Shown here piece after piece: positions 34,690-43,736 of a stretch of 64,000 bases of DNA. The notes beneath the pieces are model-generated. The model was not told the origin of the DNA and did not search any database. It saw only the letters and a list, made by a program, of their open reading frames with translations. This DNA comes from CAMEON01 sp964463245 (GTDB lineage: Bacteria; Bacillota; Clostridia; Oscillospirales; CAG-272). The DNA is taken from NCBI GenBank assembly GCA_964463245.1, contig CAYXBU010000002.1, positions 7,753-71,752 of the forward strand. Direction: 5' to 3'. Position numbers and translations under genes: made by a program. How positions within the stretch are numbered: position 1 is the stretch's first letter; every line of letters begins with the position of its first letter.

Positions 34690-36543
34690 GTGTCGGATAA
34701 GGAACGAGACGAGGAGCTGAGCCGGCGGGAGCGCGAGCTGGATGATTTCTGGGAGCTTGGCGAGCTGGTGCGGAGCCTTGCAGATGCCATGGGGCGACGG
34801 ACACCGACGCCTCGGCGGGAGACCCCCGAGGGGGTGGAGATCGAGCTGACGGCCAGGCAGACCCCGCCCGCAGGGCAGGGAGCAGGATCGCGACCGGTGC
34901 AGGATGCCCCCCTCTCCCCCCGCCCGACCCCGGCAGGCAGGGGGGATGCCGCCGCCGATCAGCTGGGCAAGCCGCACTATGTCCCCCCTCACAAGGCCGA
35001 GCCGGAGCGAACCCCCGCGTTCTCCTACGAGGCGGACGGCCTCTTGATCCATCGGGTCGAGGTATATGAGTGGAGATCGGATTACCGATACTTCAACCAG
35101 TTCATTCAGGATGCCGCCGACTATGCCGCTCGCACGCCCCCCGATACAAAGCCAAAGCGGGAGTCGTTCTTTTCTTACTTTCCCCAGTACGCCCAGCTGA
35201 ATCGGCGACAGGCGATGTGGTACCTCTGGTGGCGGGAGCAGGTGCGAAACGGCAGTTTCCCCGACACGGATTATGCGTATATCCTGCTCTACATCTTCGA
35301 GCTGATCAATCTGCCTCCGTCGGATCGAACGGCCGCGCAGACCACGGCTCGCAGGCTGGCGGAGGTCTGGATGACCTACCGCAGACGCGCCCCCCAGCTG
35401 GATCACTATATGTGCGAGTGGCTGTGCGACTTTTGCCTGATCCACGGTCTGCCCGTGCCGGGAGACATCTTGGCTCCTGCGCTGGATGACATCGTGAAGA
35501 TCAGCAGCCTGAAGGAGTTTTACCTGTCCGCCGCCATCATCGGCGGTGAGCAAGATACCGCCGGTGCCCGCATCCTCCTGCGGCACTGCTGTCAGTACGA
35601 CTACCACAAGAGCAAGTTTGCGGGTGGAGAGCACGCCGCCCTGTTCGACCGCATCATCCCGGGCGCGGTAGCGCACGCCATGCCCCTCCTTTTGGGGCGA
35701 GCGGGACAGCCCCCGCTTGTTACCATGCAGGACTCCACCGTGACCCGCGATGCCTATACGGGTGCCCTTTGCGCCTATCAGAATAAACGCCGTATCACGG
35801 TCTCCTACACCTCCTTCTCCCGCTCCCATGATCTCCGCTTCCTGATCGGGGACATGGTCAAGCATATCGAGAACCGCTTACGCAAGTATATCGGGGTGCG
35901 CTCCCGCCTGTCCACCATGGCACTGCCGACGGCTGTGCGGGATGCACTGGATGCCTACCTTGACCCCCTGCTCCCGGAGGCGATGGCAACGCCGCCCCCG
36001 AAAAAGCAGTCGCCCCGTGCGGCGTGGGAGTCCCTGTATGACCTTCCCTCCAAGCCTGTCTCCTCGGAGGATGCCGCCCGCATCGAGGCGGATTCCTGGG
36101 AGACCACCCGCATCCTGACCGAGGCGTTCGGCGGCAAGGATGGTGCGGAGGAGTTGCCGCCCGTCGAGGTCGATGCTGAATCAGCACCGCCCCCGCCCGA
36201 TGCGACAGCCGTGTCGGACGGAGAAAGTCCGTCTGAGCCGCAGAACGCCGAGGAGGAGACCTCGGGCGGCATGGCGGCAGAGCTGGTCGCCTTCTTACGG
36301 CTGGCACTGGCGGGGGATGCCGTCGGTCAGCGAGAGCTGGCAGGACGGTCGCACACCCTGCCGGATGCTCTGGCTGACCGCATAAACGAGTGGGCGGTCG
36401 GCAGTGAGATCGGGGATGTGATCTTAGAGGACACGGGGGAGGGATATGCCGTGATCGAGGATTATGTGACCGATGTGGAGAACATACTCCTCTCTGCTGA
36501 CACAAGACAGAATTCGGATCGGAAAGGATATGCCTATGAGTAA
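34690..36543 (+). CDS. TerB_N-domain protein of a putative DNA-processing/defence module
   Basis: The 617-residue protein starts with a charged, Pro-rich low-complexity region (1-105), then a TerB_N domain (about 110-260) with the hallmark FPQYAQLNRRQAMWYLWWRE (about 164-183) and ILLYIFELINL. The middle part (about 260-440) is helical, and the C-terminal part has an acidic linker and a TerB_C-like end (GDVILEDTGEGYAVIEDYV). Such proteins occur next to a DUF2791 ATPase and a helicase in many Firmicutes and are linked to Ter-type stress or anti-phage systems; no activity is proven. GTG 34690 is chosen because GGGGAGG is eight bases upstream. It overlaps the ATPase gene. Confidence 0.85.
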   Translation: MSDKERDEELSRRERELDDFWELGELVRSLADAMGRRTPTPRRETPEGVEIELTARQTPPAGQGAGSRPVQDAPLSPRPTPAGRGDAAADQLGKPHYVPPHKAEPERTPAFSYEADGLLIHRVEVYEWRSDYRYFNQFIQDAADYAARTPPDTKPKRESFFSYFPQYAQLNRRQAMWYLWWREQVRNGSFPDTDYAYILLYIFELINLPPSDRTAAQTTARRLAEVWMTYRRRAPQLDHYMCEWLCDFCLIHGLPVPGDILAPALDDIVKISSLKEFYLSAAIIGGEQDTAGARILLRHCCQYDYHKSKFAGGEHAALFDRIIPGAVAHAMPLLLGRAGQPPLVTMQDSTVTRDAYTGALCAYQNKRRITVSYTSFSRSHDLRFLIGDMVKHIENRLRKYIGVRSRLSTMALPTAVRDALDAYLDPLLPEAMATPPPKKQSPRAAWESLYDLPSKPVSSEDAARIEADSWETTRILTEAFGGKDGAEELPPVEVDAESAPPPPDATAVSDGESPSEPQNAEEETSGGMAAELVAFLRLALAGDAVGQRELAGRSHTLPDALADRINEWAVGSEIGDVILEDTGEGYAVIEDYVTDVENILLSADTRQNSDRKGYAYE

Positions 36544-37930
36544 AACAAGTGAGATCAAGGTTCCCCGCCGCATTCTCGGCTCGCTGTTGTCCTCGGTCTC
36601 GGCCGGGGTCGTGCCCCGCGCAGGGGCACCCTATATCGCCATCGGGCGGGCGGACGAGATAGCCGCGCTCCTGTCCGATCTGGAGCAGATCGGGGAGGGC
36701 GGCGGCTCCATGCGCTTCCTGGTCGGTCGCTACGGAAGCGGCAAGAGTTTCCTCATCCAACTCATTCGCGGCTACGCGCTGGAGCGGGATTTCCTGACCG
36801 CCGATGCCGACCTCTCCCCTGAGCGGCGGCTGTATGGCTCGGGCGGCTCGGGCGTGGCGACCTACCGCGAGTTGATGAAGAATCTGGCCTCCAAGGCCTC
36901 CCCCGACGGCGGTGCACTCCCCCGCATAATCGCTCGCTGGATCGGCCAGTTGCAGGATGAGCTGATCCGTGAAGGGGTGTCCCCGGATGCCCCCGACTTT
37001 ACCGAGCGGCTCAGCGGCAAGGTCTCGGCTGTCATGCGGGAGCTGGAGTTTTTGGTGGGAGGATTTGATTTTTCGCGCGTGGTCACCGCCTACTACCGCG
37101 CCTACCTTTCGGACTCCCCTGAGGCACAGAGCCGCATGAGTGCCTGCCTGCGCTGGTTGCGTGGGGAGTACACCACCAAGACCGAGGCGCGCGGGGAGCT
37201 GGGCTTTCCTGTCTCGGTCATCATCGATGACGACAACTGGTATGATTTTCTCAAGCTCTGGGCGGCTCTTTCCCGCCGTATCGGCTACCGTGGCCTGATG
37301 ATATTCATCGACGAGTGCGTCAACCTCTACAAGATCACCCATCGCGTCAGCCGCGAGAACAACTACGAAAAGATCCTGTCCATGTTCAACGACACCCTGC
37401 AAGGGCGCGCACCCGGGCTGGGCATCGTCTTCGGCGGGACACCGCAGTTTCTGGAGGACACCCGCCGTGGGCTGTTCAGCTACGAGGCTCTGCGCTCCCG
37501 CCTGTGCGACAGCCGCTTTGCGCTGGAGGGCTTCAAGAACCTGATCGGTCCTGTCATCCGCTTGAAGCGGCTGGCGGACGATGAGCTGTTGGCACTGGTG
37601 CGGCGGGTGACCGTCCTGTATGCACAGTACTACAACTGGACACCCCGCATCACCGCCGAGGAGCAGGTCGCCTTCCTGAATATCTGCTTATCGCGGGCGG
37701 GGGCGGACAGCATGATCACCCCGCGTGAGATGTTGCGGGATTATATGACCCTGCTCAATATCCTCATGCAGAACCCGCAGGCCACCTATGCGGATGTGGT
37801 CGGCACGGCCGTGACCTTGAAGACCGATGCCGCCGATCCGGAGGATGCGTGGGAGCCGACCGCCGCCGAGACCGCGACACCCCGAGCCGAGGGGAAGACG
37901 AGCTTTGATCTCAACGATCTGGATTTTTGA
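36536..37930 (+). CDS. BREX-type ATP-binding protein (DUF2791/BrxD-like)
   Basis: The 464-residue P-loop ATPase has Walker A GRYGSGKS (64-71), Walker B GLMIFIDE (253-260) and a sensor segment GIVFGGTPQFLEDTRRGLFS (296-315), which is the signature of DUF2791/BrxD. In BREX type 2 this ATPase occurs with an Lhr-like helicase; here the same two families occur with a TerB_N protein. It probably couples ATP use to DNA recognition or translocation (inference). Start ATG 36536 lies eight bases after AAGG; ATG 36530 is too close. It overlaps the TerB_N gene by eight bases and is followed by a glycosidase-like gene after 18 bases. Confidence 0.88.
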   Translation: MSKTSEIKVPRRILGSLLSSVSAGVVPRAGAPYIAIGRADEIAALLSDLEQIGEGGGSMRFLVGRYGSGKSFLIQLIRGYALERDFLTADADLSPERRLYGSGGSGVATYRELMKNLASKASPDGGALPRIIARWIGQLQDELIREGVSPDAPDFTERLSGKVSAVMRELEFLVGGFDFSRVVTAYYRAYLSDSPEAQSRMSACLRWLRGEYTTKTEARGELGFPVSVIIDDDNWYDFLKLWAALSRRIGYRGLMIFIDECVNLYKITHRVSRENNYEKILSMFNDTLQGRAPGLGIVFGGTPQFLEDTRRGLFSYEALRSRLCDSRFALEGFKNLIGPVIRLKRLADDELLALVRRVTVLYAQYYNWTPRITAEEQVAFLNICLSRAGADSMITPREMLRDYMTLLNILMQNPQATYADVVGTAVTLKTDAADPEDAWEPTAAETATPRAEGKTSFDLNDLDF

Positions 37931-37948
37931 TCCGAAAGGAATATCAAC

Positions 37949-39262
37949 ATGATACGCATTGATTTTTCGGATATTGGTGCCGCGATAAAGCCTTTGCACG
38001 GGGTAGGACAACCGCCGCTCCTTGGAAACGACTGCGATATGTTCCACTACCTGTCCGAGGCCGGCATCCCCTTTTCCCGTTTGCACGATGTGGGCGGGTA
38101 CTTCGGCGGCGGTCGGTTCGTGGATATTCCCAACCTCTTTCCCAATGCGGAGGCCGATCCTGCCGACCCCGCCTCCTATGACTTCGCCTTTACCGATCTT
38201 CTGATCCGAGGGCTGGTGGAGAGCGGCACCGAGCCGTTCTTCCGCCTGGGTGTGAGCATCGAGAACGAGTGCCGCATTCAGGCGCGGCGCATCCATCCGC
38301 CCCGCGACCCGCTGGCGTGGGCGCGGGTGTGCGAGGGGGTGATCCGCCACTACACGGAGGGCTGGGCGGACGGCTTTACCTATCCCATTCGCTACTGGGA
38401 GATATGGAACGAGCCCGATAACGACCCGAACCCGCAGGACAACCCCATGTGGCAGGGAAGTGCCGAGGCCTTCTACGAGCTGTACGGCGTGGTCTCGACC
38501 TACCTCAAGGCGCGGTTCCCGCAGCTCAAGATCGGCGGCTACGGCTCCTGCGGCTTCTACGGCATCACGGGCGGGGACGTCCCCACCTATGCCGCCGCAA
38601 GCCCCCGCTTTGAGTACTTCCGTACCTTCTTTGACGGCTTCTTGGACTATGTCAAGACCCACGGCTGTCCGTTGGATTTCTTCTCCTGGCACAGCTATGA
38701 GTCGGTGGAGACGACGGGGCACTTCGCCGCCTATGCGCGGCGGCGGTTGGATGCTGAGGGCTTTACTCATACCGAGACCACCTGCAATGAGTGGAACTGC
38801 CGCCCCGACCTGCGGGGCAGCATGACCCACGCTGCCCTCACGGCGGCCATGTTCACCGAGCTGCAACACGCCCCCGTGGACAGTGCCATGTTCTACGACG
38901 GACGGTGCGGGGTCAGTATGTACAGCGGACTGTTCGACCCGCGCACTCAGACCCCGTTCCCCGCCTACTACGCTTTCCTTGCCTACAATGTCCTGTATCG
39001 GCTGGGGCAGGAGGTCGCCGTGTATCTGGACGGCGCATCCGAGCCTGACCGCCCCTGCTTCCCCTATGTGCTGGCGGCACGGGACGGGGAGCGGGGAGCC
39101 GTTCTGATCAGCAACCCCTCGGAGGTGGTCTTGCCGCTGGAGCTGTACGCAGACGGTCGGCTCACCTCCTGCCGTCTCTTGATCGAGGAAGGCCTTGCCG
39201 AGGCCACCCTCCCCCGAACGCTCTGCCCGGGCAGTGTCCTGCTGGCGGAGTACGCCCTGTGA
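37949..39262 (+). CDS. GH39-like glycosidase inside the TerB_N/ATPase/helicase operon
   Basis: The 437-residue protein resembles family 39 beta-xylosidases: a TIM barrel with acid/base Glu155 in YWEIWNEPDN and likely nucleophile Glu281 in TCNEWN, both in the usual places, and a C-terminal beta domain (ERGAVLISNPSEVVLPLELY). There is no signal peptide, so it is cytoplasmic. The substrate is not evident; xylosides are the family guess. It has its own GAAAGGA site, starts 18 bases after the ATPase gene and overlaps the helicase GTG by four bases (GTGA). A catabolic enzyme in this position is unusual: it may be cargo, or act on a glycosylated target such as modified phage DNA (speculation). Confidence 0.82.
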   Translation: MIRIDFSDIGAAIKPLHGVGQPPLLGNDCDMFHYLSEAGIPFSRLHDVGGYFGGGRFVDIPNLFPNAEADPADPASYDFAFTDLLIRGLVESGTEPFFRLGVSIENECRIQARRIHPPRDPLAWARVCEGVIRHYTEGWADGFTYPIRYWEIWNEPDNDPNPQDNPMWQGSAEAFYELYGVVSTYLKARFPQLKIGGYGSCGFYGITGGDVPTYAAASPRFEYFRTFFDGFLDYVKTHGCPLDFFSWHSYESVETTGHFAAYARRRLDAEGFTHTETTCNEWNCRPDLRGSMTHAALTAAMFTELQHAPVDSAMFYDGRCGVSMYSGLFDPRTQTPFPAYYAFLAYNVLYRLGQEVAVYLDGASEPDRPCFPYVLAARDGERGAVLISNPSEVVLPLELYADGRLTSCRLLIEEGLAEATLPRTLCPGSVLLAEYAL

Positions 39263-41616
39263 GCGCGGGCGGACAGTCCGGTCTCGGCGACCGGATATTC
39301 GAGCGGTTTCCCGAGTTCGTGCGGGAGTACATCTACGCCCACGGCTGGGAGTCCCTGCGGGCAGTGCAGGTCGCGGCGGCCGAGACCCTGTTCTTGACCG
39401 ATCACCATCTGCTCCTGACCTCCTCCACCGCCAGCGGCAAGACCGAGGCCGCCTTCTTTCCCATTCTGTCCTCGCTGTATGAGGCTCCGCCGCGCTCGGT
39501 CGGTGCCCTGTACATCGCGCCCCTGAAGAGCCTGATCAATGATCAGTTCTCCCGCTTGGACGAGCTGTTGGATATGAGCGGCATCCCGGCCACGCGCTGG
39601 CACGGCGACGTCGCCATGTCCCATAAGAAACGCCTGCTGGATCGCCCGTCGGGCATCCTGCAGATCACGCCGGAGTCGCTGGAGGCCATGCTCATCAATC
39701 GCTCCAACGATATCCTGCGACTGTTCGGAGACCTGCGGTTCGTGGTCATCGACGAGATACACACCCTGACCGGCACCGACCGAGGCAACCAGATCATCTG
39801 CCAGTTGGCGCGGCTGGGTCACCTCATCGGTCGGGAGCCGCGCCGCGTGGGGCTGTCGGCGACCATCGGTGACCCGGCTCTGGCGGCCGCGTGGCTGGCG
39901 GGGGGCACCAACACCCCGGTGGACATTCCGCAATTCGCGGAAGGGCGGATACGCTGGCGGCTGGGGTTGGAGCACTTCTACATCCAGAACACGGGGGAGG
40001 ATCAGAGCCATGACCCCTGCGACGGCGAGACCTCCTGCTCCGAGGAGGATCCGCCGACCGACCTGCCCGAGCGGTTGGCACAGGCTACCGCCAATGCCAT
40101 CGCCGATGCTATGGCGCAGGCCGCCGAGGAGCGAGCCAAGCCCTCTCGGCTGGATGCGGGGTACGAGTATATGTACGACTGTGTCAAGAGCAAGAAGTCG
40201 CTGGTCTTTGCCAACTCCCGCGAGGAGACCGAGTACCTCTGCGCCACCCTGCGGCAGATCGCACGGGAACGCTCTGAGCCGGATGTGTTCCTCATCCACC
40301 ACGGCAACCTTTCGGCCTCCATCCGTGAGGAAGCCGAGGCCAAGATGAAGGACGAGGAGCAGTTCGCTGTCACCTGCGCGACCGTCACCATGGAGCTGGG
40401 TATCGACATCGGACGGCTGGAGAGGGTTCTGCAGAGTCAGGCTCCCAATTCCGTCACGGGCTTCCTGCAACGGCTGGGGCGATCGGGACGGCGGGGAGAG
40501 CCGCCCGAGATGATGATGGTCTTCCGCGAGGAGGATCCTCTGCCCAATACACCCTTGCCCCAACTCATCCCGTGGGAACTGTTGCGCGGGATCGCCATCA
40601 TTCAGCTGTATATCGAGGAGCGGTTCATCGAGCCGCCCTCCCGCCGCCGTATGCCCATGAGCCTCTTGTTCCACCAGACCCTGAGTATGCTGGCATCGGC
40701 CGGGGAGCTGACCCCGCGCCGGCTGTCCGAGCGGGTGCTGTCCCTCCCGCCCTTTGCCGAGGTCACGAAGGAGGACTATCGCACCCTGCTGGTCTCCATG
40801 ATCGAGAAGGATTTCCTGCAAATGACCGAGGAAAAGGGCTTGATCGTGGGCTTGGCGGGGGAGCGACTGCTCAAATCCTTTAAGTTCTACGCGGTCTTCA
40901 AGGACTCCGAGGATTTCACCGTCCGCGCCGGCTCCGACGAGATCGGCACCATCACCACGCCGCCCCCTGTCGGCGACCGCTTTGCCCTGGCGGGGCGTGT
41001 CTGGGAGGTGGAGGAGCTGGATGTCCAGCGCAAGCTGATCTATGTCAAGGCGGTGGACGGCAAGATGGAGGTCTCCTGGCCGGGCGACTTCGGCGAGATA
41101 CACACCCGTATCCTTCAGCGGATGCGCCGGGTTTTGGAGGAGGATACCGTGTACCCTTACCTCAAGCCCAACGCCGCACACCGCCTGGAGGTGGCACGGC
41201 ACGTCGCCCGCAACACCGGCATGGTGGGAAAGGGAAGTCACTCCCTTCTGTCGCTGGGGGGCTACACTTGGTGCCTGTTCCCGTGGCTGGGAACCCGCTC
41301 CTTCCGCACCCTGCGGAAGTTCATCCAACAGCGGGGCGGGGAATTTCGGATCAGCAATCTGGAGTTTGAAGGCTGCTACTATATGACCTTCCGCATGGAG
41401 CGCGGCCGTGACTACGACCTGCTCTCACGGCTGGATCAGATCGCCTCGCATGAGGGGATCGACTGCGAGTCGCTGGTGTCCACCGGTGAGACTCCGCTGT
41501 TTGAAAAGTACGACGAGCACATTCCCGCACCGCTTCTGCGGCGCGCCTACGCCGCCGACCGACTTCGGGCGGATGAGGTGATCGACCGTCTGCGGGAGAT
41601 CATGGAAGAGTATTGA
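39259..41616 (+). CDS. Lhr-like DExH superfamily 2 helicase (BrxHI-like)
   Basis: The 785-residue protein has helicase motif I SSTASGKT (55-62), Ia APLKSL (88-93), II DEIH (165-168), III SAT (200-202), and motif VI QRLGRSGRRGE near 410. The C-terminal half (about 450-785) has winged-helix and Lhr-like parts with no metal-binding cluster. It would use ATP to translocate on or unwind DNA. GTG start overlaps the glycosidase stop (GTGA), with GGAG eight bases upstream. It is the last gene of the putative module; the next gene, a Na/Pi cotransporter, follows after 21 bases and may be transcribed with it. Confidence 0.88.
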   Translation: MSAGGQSGLGDRIFERFPEFVREYIYAHGWESLRAVQVAAAETLFLTDHHLLLTSSTASGKTEAAFFPILSSLYEAPPRSVGALYIAPLKSLINDQFSRLDELLDMSGIPATRWHGDVAMSHKKRLLDRPSGILQITPESLEAMLINRSNDILRLFGDLRFVVIDEIHTLTGTDRGNQIICQLARLGHLIGREPRRVGLSATIGDPALAAAWLAGGTNTPVDIPQFAEGRIRWRLGLEHFYIQNTGEDQSHDPCDGETSCSEEDPPTDLPERLAQATANAIADAMAQAAEERAKPSRLDAGYEYMYDCVKSKKSLVFANSREETEYLCATLRQIARERSEPDVFLIHHGNLSASIREEAEAKMKDEEQFAVTCATVTMELGIDIGRLERVLQSQAPNSVTGFLQRLGRSGRRGEPPEMMMVFREEDPLPNTPLPQLIPWELLRGIAIIQLYIEERFIEPPSRRRMPMSLLFHQTLSMLASAGELTPRRLSERVLSLPPFAEVTKEDYRTLLVSMIEKDFLQMTEEKGLIVGLAGERLLKSFKFYAVFKDSEDFTVRAGSDEIGTITTPPPVGDRFALAGRVWEVEELDVQRKLIYVKAVDGKMEVSWPGDFGEIHTRILQRMRRVLEEDTVYPYLKPNAAHRLEVARHVARNTGMVGKGSHSLLSLGGYTWCLFPWLGTRSFRTLRKFIQQRGGEFRISNLEFEGCYYMTFRMERGRDYDLLSRLDQIASHEGIDCESLVSTGETPLFEKYDEHIPAPLLRRAYAADRLRADEVIDRLREIMEEY

Positions 41617-41637
41617 TGTGTAAAGGGAGATTTTGAT

Positions 41638-43428
41638 ATGGATATCAACGACATATTCGCACTTTTGGGTGGCCTTGCCCTGTTCCTGTTCGGCATGAAT
41701 ACCATGAGCCACGCGCTGGAACGCTTCGCCGGCAACCAGATGAAGACCGTCTTCAGCAAACTGACCTCGAACAAATTCAAGGGCTTTGCTCTGGGTCTGA
41801 TCGTAACGGCTATCATCCAGTCCTCCTCGGCAACCACCGTCATGGTGGTCGGCTTTGTCAACTCGGGGCTGATGACATTGGCGCAATCCATCGGCATCAT
41901 CATGGGTGCCAACGTCGGCGCGGCGGTCACGCCTCTGCTCCTGTCCCTCTCTTTCGTCAGCGGCGAGAGTCTGGACGTGGTGGCACTGCTCTCGGCGGTG
42001 CTGGGTGTGGTCGGTGTTCTGGAGTGCTGTTTCCTGAACGGGAGCAGCCGCCGTAAGAACCTCGGCTTCATCATGATCGGCTTTGCCGTCCTCATGTACG
42101 GCATGGAGATCATGTCCGGCTCTATGGATGGATTGAAGGAGAGCCAGCAGTTCACGCAGATACTGACCATGTTCCAGAATCCCTTCATGGGCGTCCTCTT
42201 GGGAACCGTCATCACCGCCATCATCCAGTCCTCGGGTGCCTCCATCGGTATCCTGCAGGCACTGGCGGCGACCGGCTCGGTCAGCCACGCTATGGCCATC
42301 CCGATCCTGATGGGTCAGAATATCGGCACCTGCATCAGCGCGCTCTTGGCCTCCATCGGTGCTTCCAAGAATGGTAAGCGAGCCGCCGTCATGCACACCG
42401 CCTTTAACGTGGTCAGTATGCTGGTGGTGGGCGCGGGCTACTGTGTCGTCTACTACTTCTTCAATCAGGGTGTGATCTCGGACTTCCTGGGTGGCTCTGC
42501 GACCGCACTGGACATCGCCGTGATCAACATCATCTACAAGATCATCTCTGTGATCCTGCTGATGCCGGTCTCGGCTATTTTCGAGAAGATCTCCTGCCTC
42601 ATCGTGCGGGACGGCAAGCAGTACAGCGAGACCGAGATGCTGGACGAGCGTCTCCTGTCCAACGCCGCCGTGGCTGTCCAGCGGGCGGATGACGTCATCG
42701 GTACCATGGCGGGGGTCTCCTTTGAGTCCACCAAGATGGCTCTGCGCCTTCTGGAGCACTACGACCGAAAGCAGGTCGCCACCATCGAGCAGATGGAGGG
42801 CGAGGTGGATAAGTTCGAGGACGAGCTCGGCTCCTATCTGGTCAAGCTGAGCGCACAGGAGCTGTCCACGCAGGACGCGCAGGAGGTCACCAAACTCTTG
42901 CACGTTCTGAGCGACATCGAGCGTATCTCCGACCACGCGGTCAGTATCGCCGCCTCGGCGACCGAGATGGAGGAAAAGAAGCTTACTTTCTCGGCTGAGG
43001 CAAAGGCGGAACTGACCATCATGACCCAGGCACTGAGCGAGATCTTGGATCTGACCACCAAGGCGCTCCTGTACCGCGACATGAAAGCGGCCAGCCATGT
43101 AGAGCCGCTGGAGGAGGTCATCGACCACCTGCGGGATGTCATCAAGAACAACCACATACAACGGTTGCAGTCCTCCCGCTGCACCATCGAGCTGGGCTTC
43201 GTGCTGTCCGACCTCTTGACGACGCTGGAGCGTATCTCGGATCACTGCTCCAATATCGCCGGTTGTATCATCGAGGTCACCCACAACGCACTTGACTTGC
43301 ATGAATATCTGGGTCAGGTCAAGAAGAGCGGGGAGGACTACGACGCATACTATGCCATGTACCTCAACCGCTACCACCTCCCCTCGGCGCAGGAGGCCGA
43401 GGAGACAGACAGCGCGATCGTACACTGA
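41638..43428 (+). CDS. Na/Pi cotransporter-family protein with PhoU-like C terminus
   Basis: The 596-residue protein has two repeats of the NptA/NaPi fold (about 1-310), each with the QSS signature: AIIQSSSATTVMVV near 58 and AIIQSSGASIGIL near 194. A PhoU-like helical domain (about 335-560) follows, with ISDHAVSIAASATEMEEKK and ISDHCSNIAGCI as the two PhoU repeats. Family members import phosphate with sodium or have a role in phosphate homeostasis. Normal length. AAGGGAG precedes the ATG. Confidence 0.92.
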   Translation: MDINDIFALLGGLALFLFGMNTMSHALERFAGNQMKTVFSKLTSNKFKGFALGLIVTAIIQSSSATTVMVVGFVNSGLMTLAQSIGIIMGANVGAAVTPLLLSLSFVSGESLDVVALLSAVLGVVGVLECCFLNGSSRRKNLGFIMIGFAVLMYGMEIMSGSMDGLKESQQFTQILTMFQNPFMGVLLGTVITAIIQSSGASIGILQALAATGSVSHAMAIPILMGQNIGTCISALLASIGASKNGKRAAVMHTAFNVVSMLVVGAGYCVVYYFFNQGVISDFLGGSATALDIAVINIIYKIISVILLMPVSAIFEKISCLIVRDGKQYSETEMLDERLLSNAAVAVQRADDVIGTMAGVSFESTKMALRLLEHYDRKQVATIEQMEGEVDKFEDELGSYLVKLSAQELSTQDAQEVTKLLHVLSDIERISDHAVSIAASATEMEEKKLTFSAEAKAELTIMTQALSEILDLTTKALLYRDMKAASHVEPLEEVIDHLRDVIKNNHIQRLQSSRCTIELGFVLSDLLTTLERISDHCSNIAGCIIEVTHNALDLHEYLGQVKKSGEDYDAYYAMYLNRYHLPSAQEAEETDSAIVH

Positions 43429-43442
43429 TACAGGAGACGGAT

Positions 43443-43700
43443 ATGAAACAGACAAATTGGAAATTGACGGGGAGTGACGGAAGCGAGCATACTCTATCCG
43501 TCTCCTTCTCCCGCATCAAGGGGAAGGTGTCCGTCACGCTGGACGGGGAGGACTTTTCTCTGCCGGCGGGATTTTTGGGGCTGACCGTCGCACGGCGGGA
43601 GATGCTCCTGGTAGGGGAGGATAAGGCTCTCCTCGTGCTGGACAAGGCCGGGAATGCCACCCTGACCGTGGAGGGAAAACAGGTCGAACCCGAGGCGTAA
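43443..43700 (+). CDS. Hypothetical small protein of beta-strand type
   Basis: The 85-residue protein is predicted as alternating strands (KLTGSDGSEHTLSVSFS, GKVSVTLDGEDFSL, NATLTVEGKQVE) without membrane helix or Cys. I recognise no family. It has a clear AGGAG site and lies 14 bases after the transporter gene and 36 bases before dnaE, so it is likely a real gene in the same transcript. Confidence 0.7.
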   Translation: MKQTNWKLTGSDGSEHTLSVSFSRIKGKVSVTLDGEDFSLPAGFLGLTVARREMLLVGEDKALLVLDKAGNATLTVEGKQVEPEA

Positions 43701-43736
43701 GAGCCTCTGCGAGGAAGTAGGAAAGGAGTTTACGCC

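Noticed and set aside
34626..41616. A complete BREX system
   Set aside because: No PglX methyltransferase, PglZ phosphatase, BrxC or BrxA/B gene is in the window; only the BrxD- and BrxHI-like parts are present.
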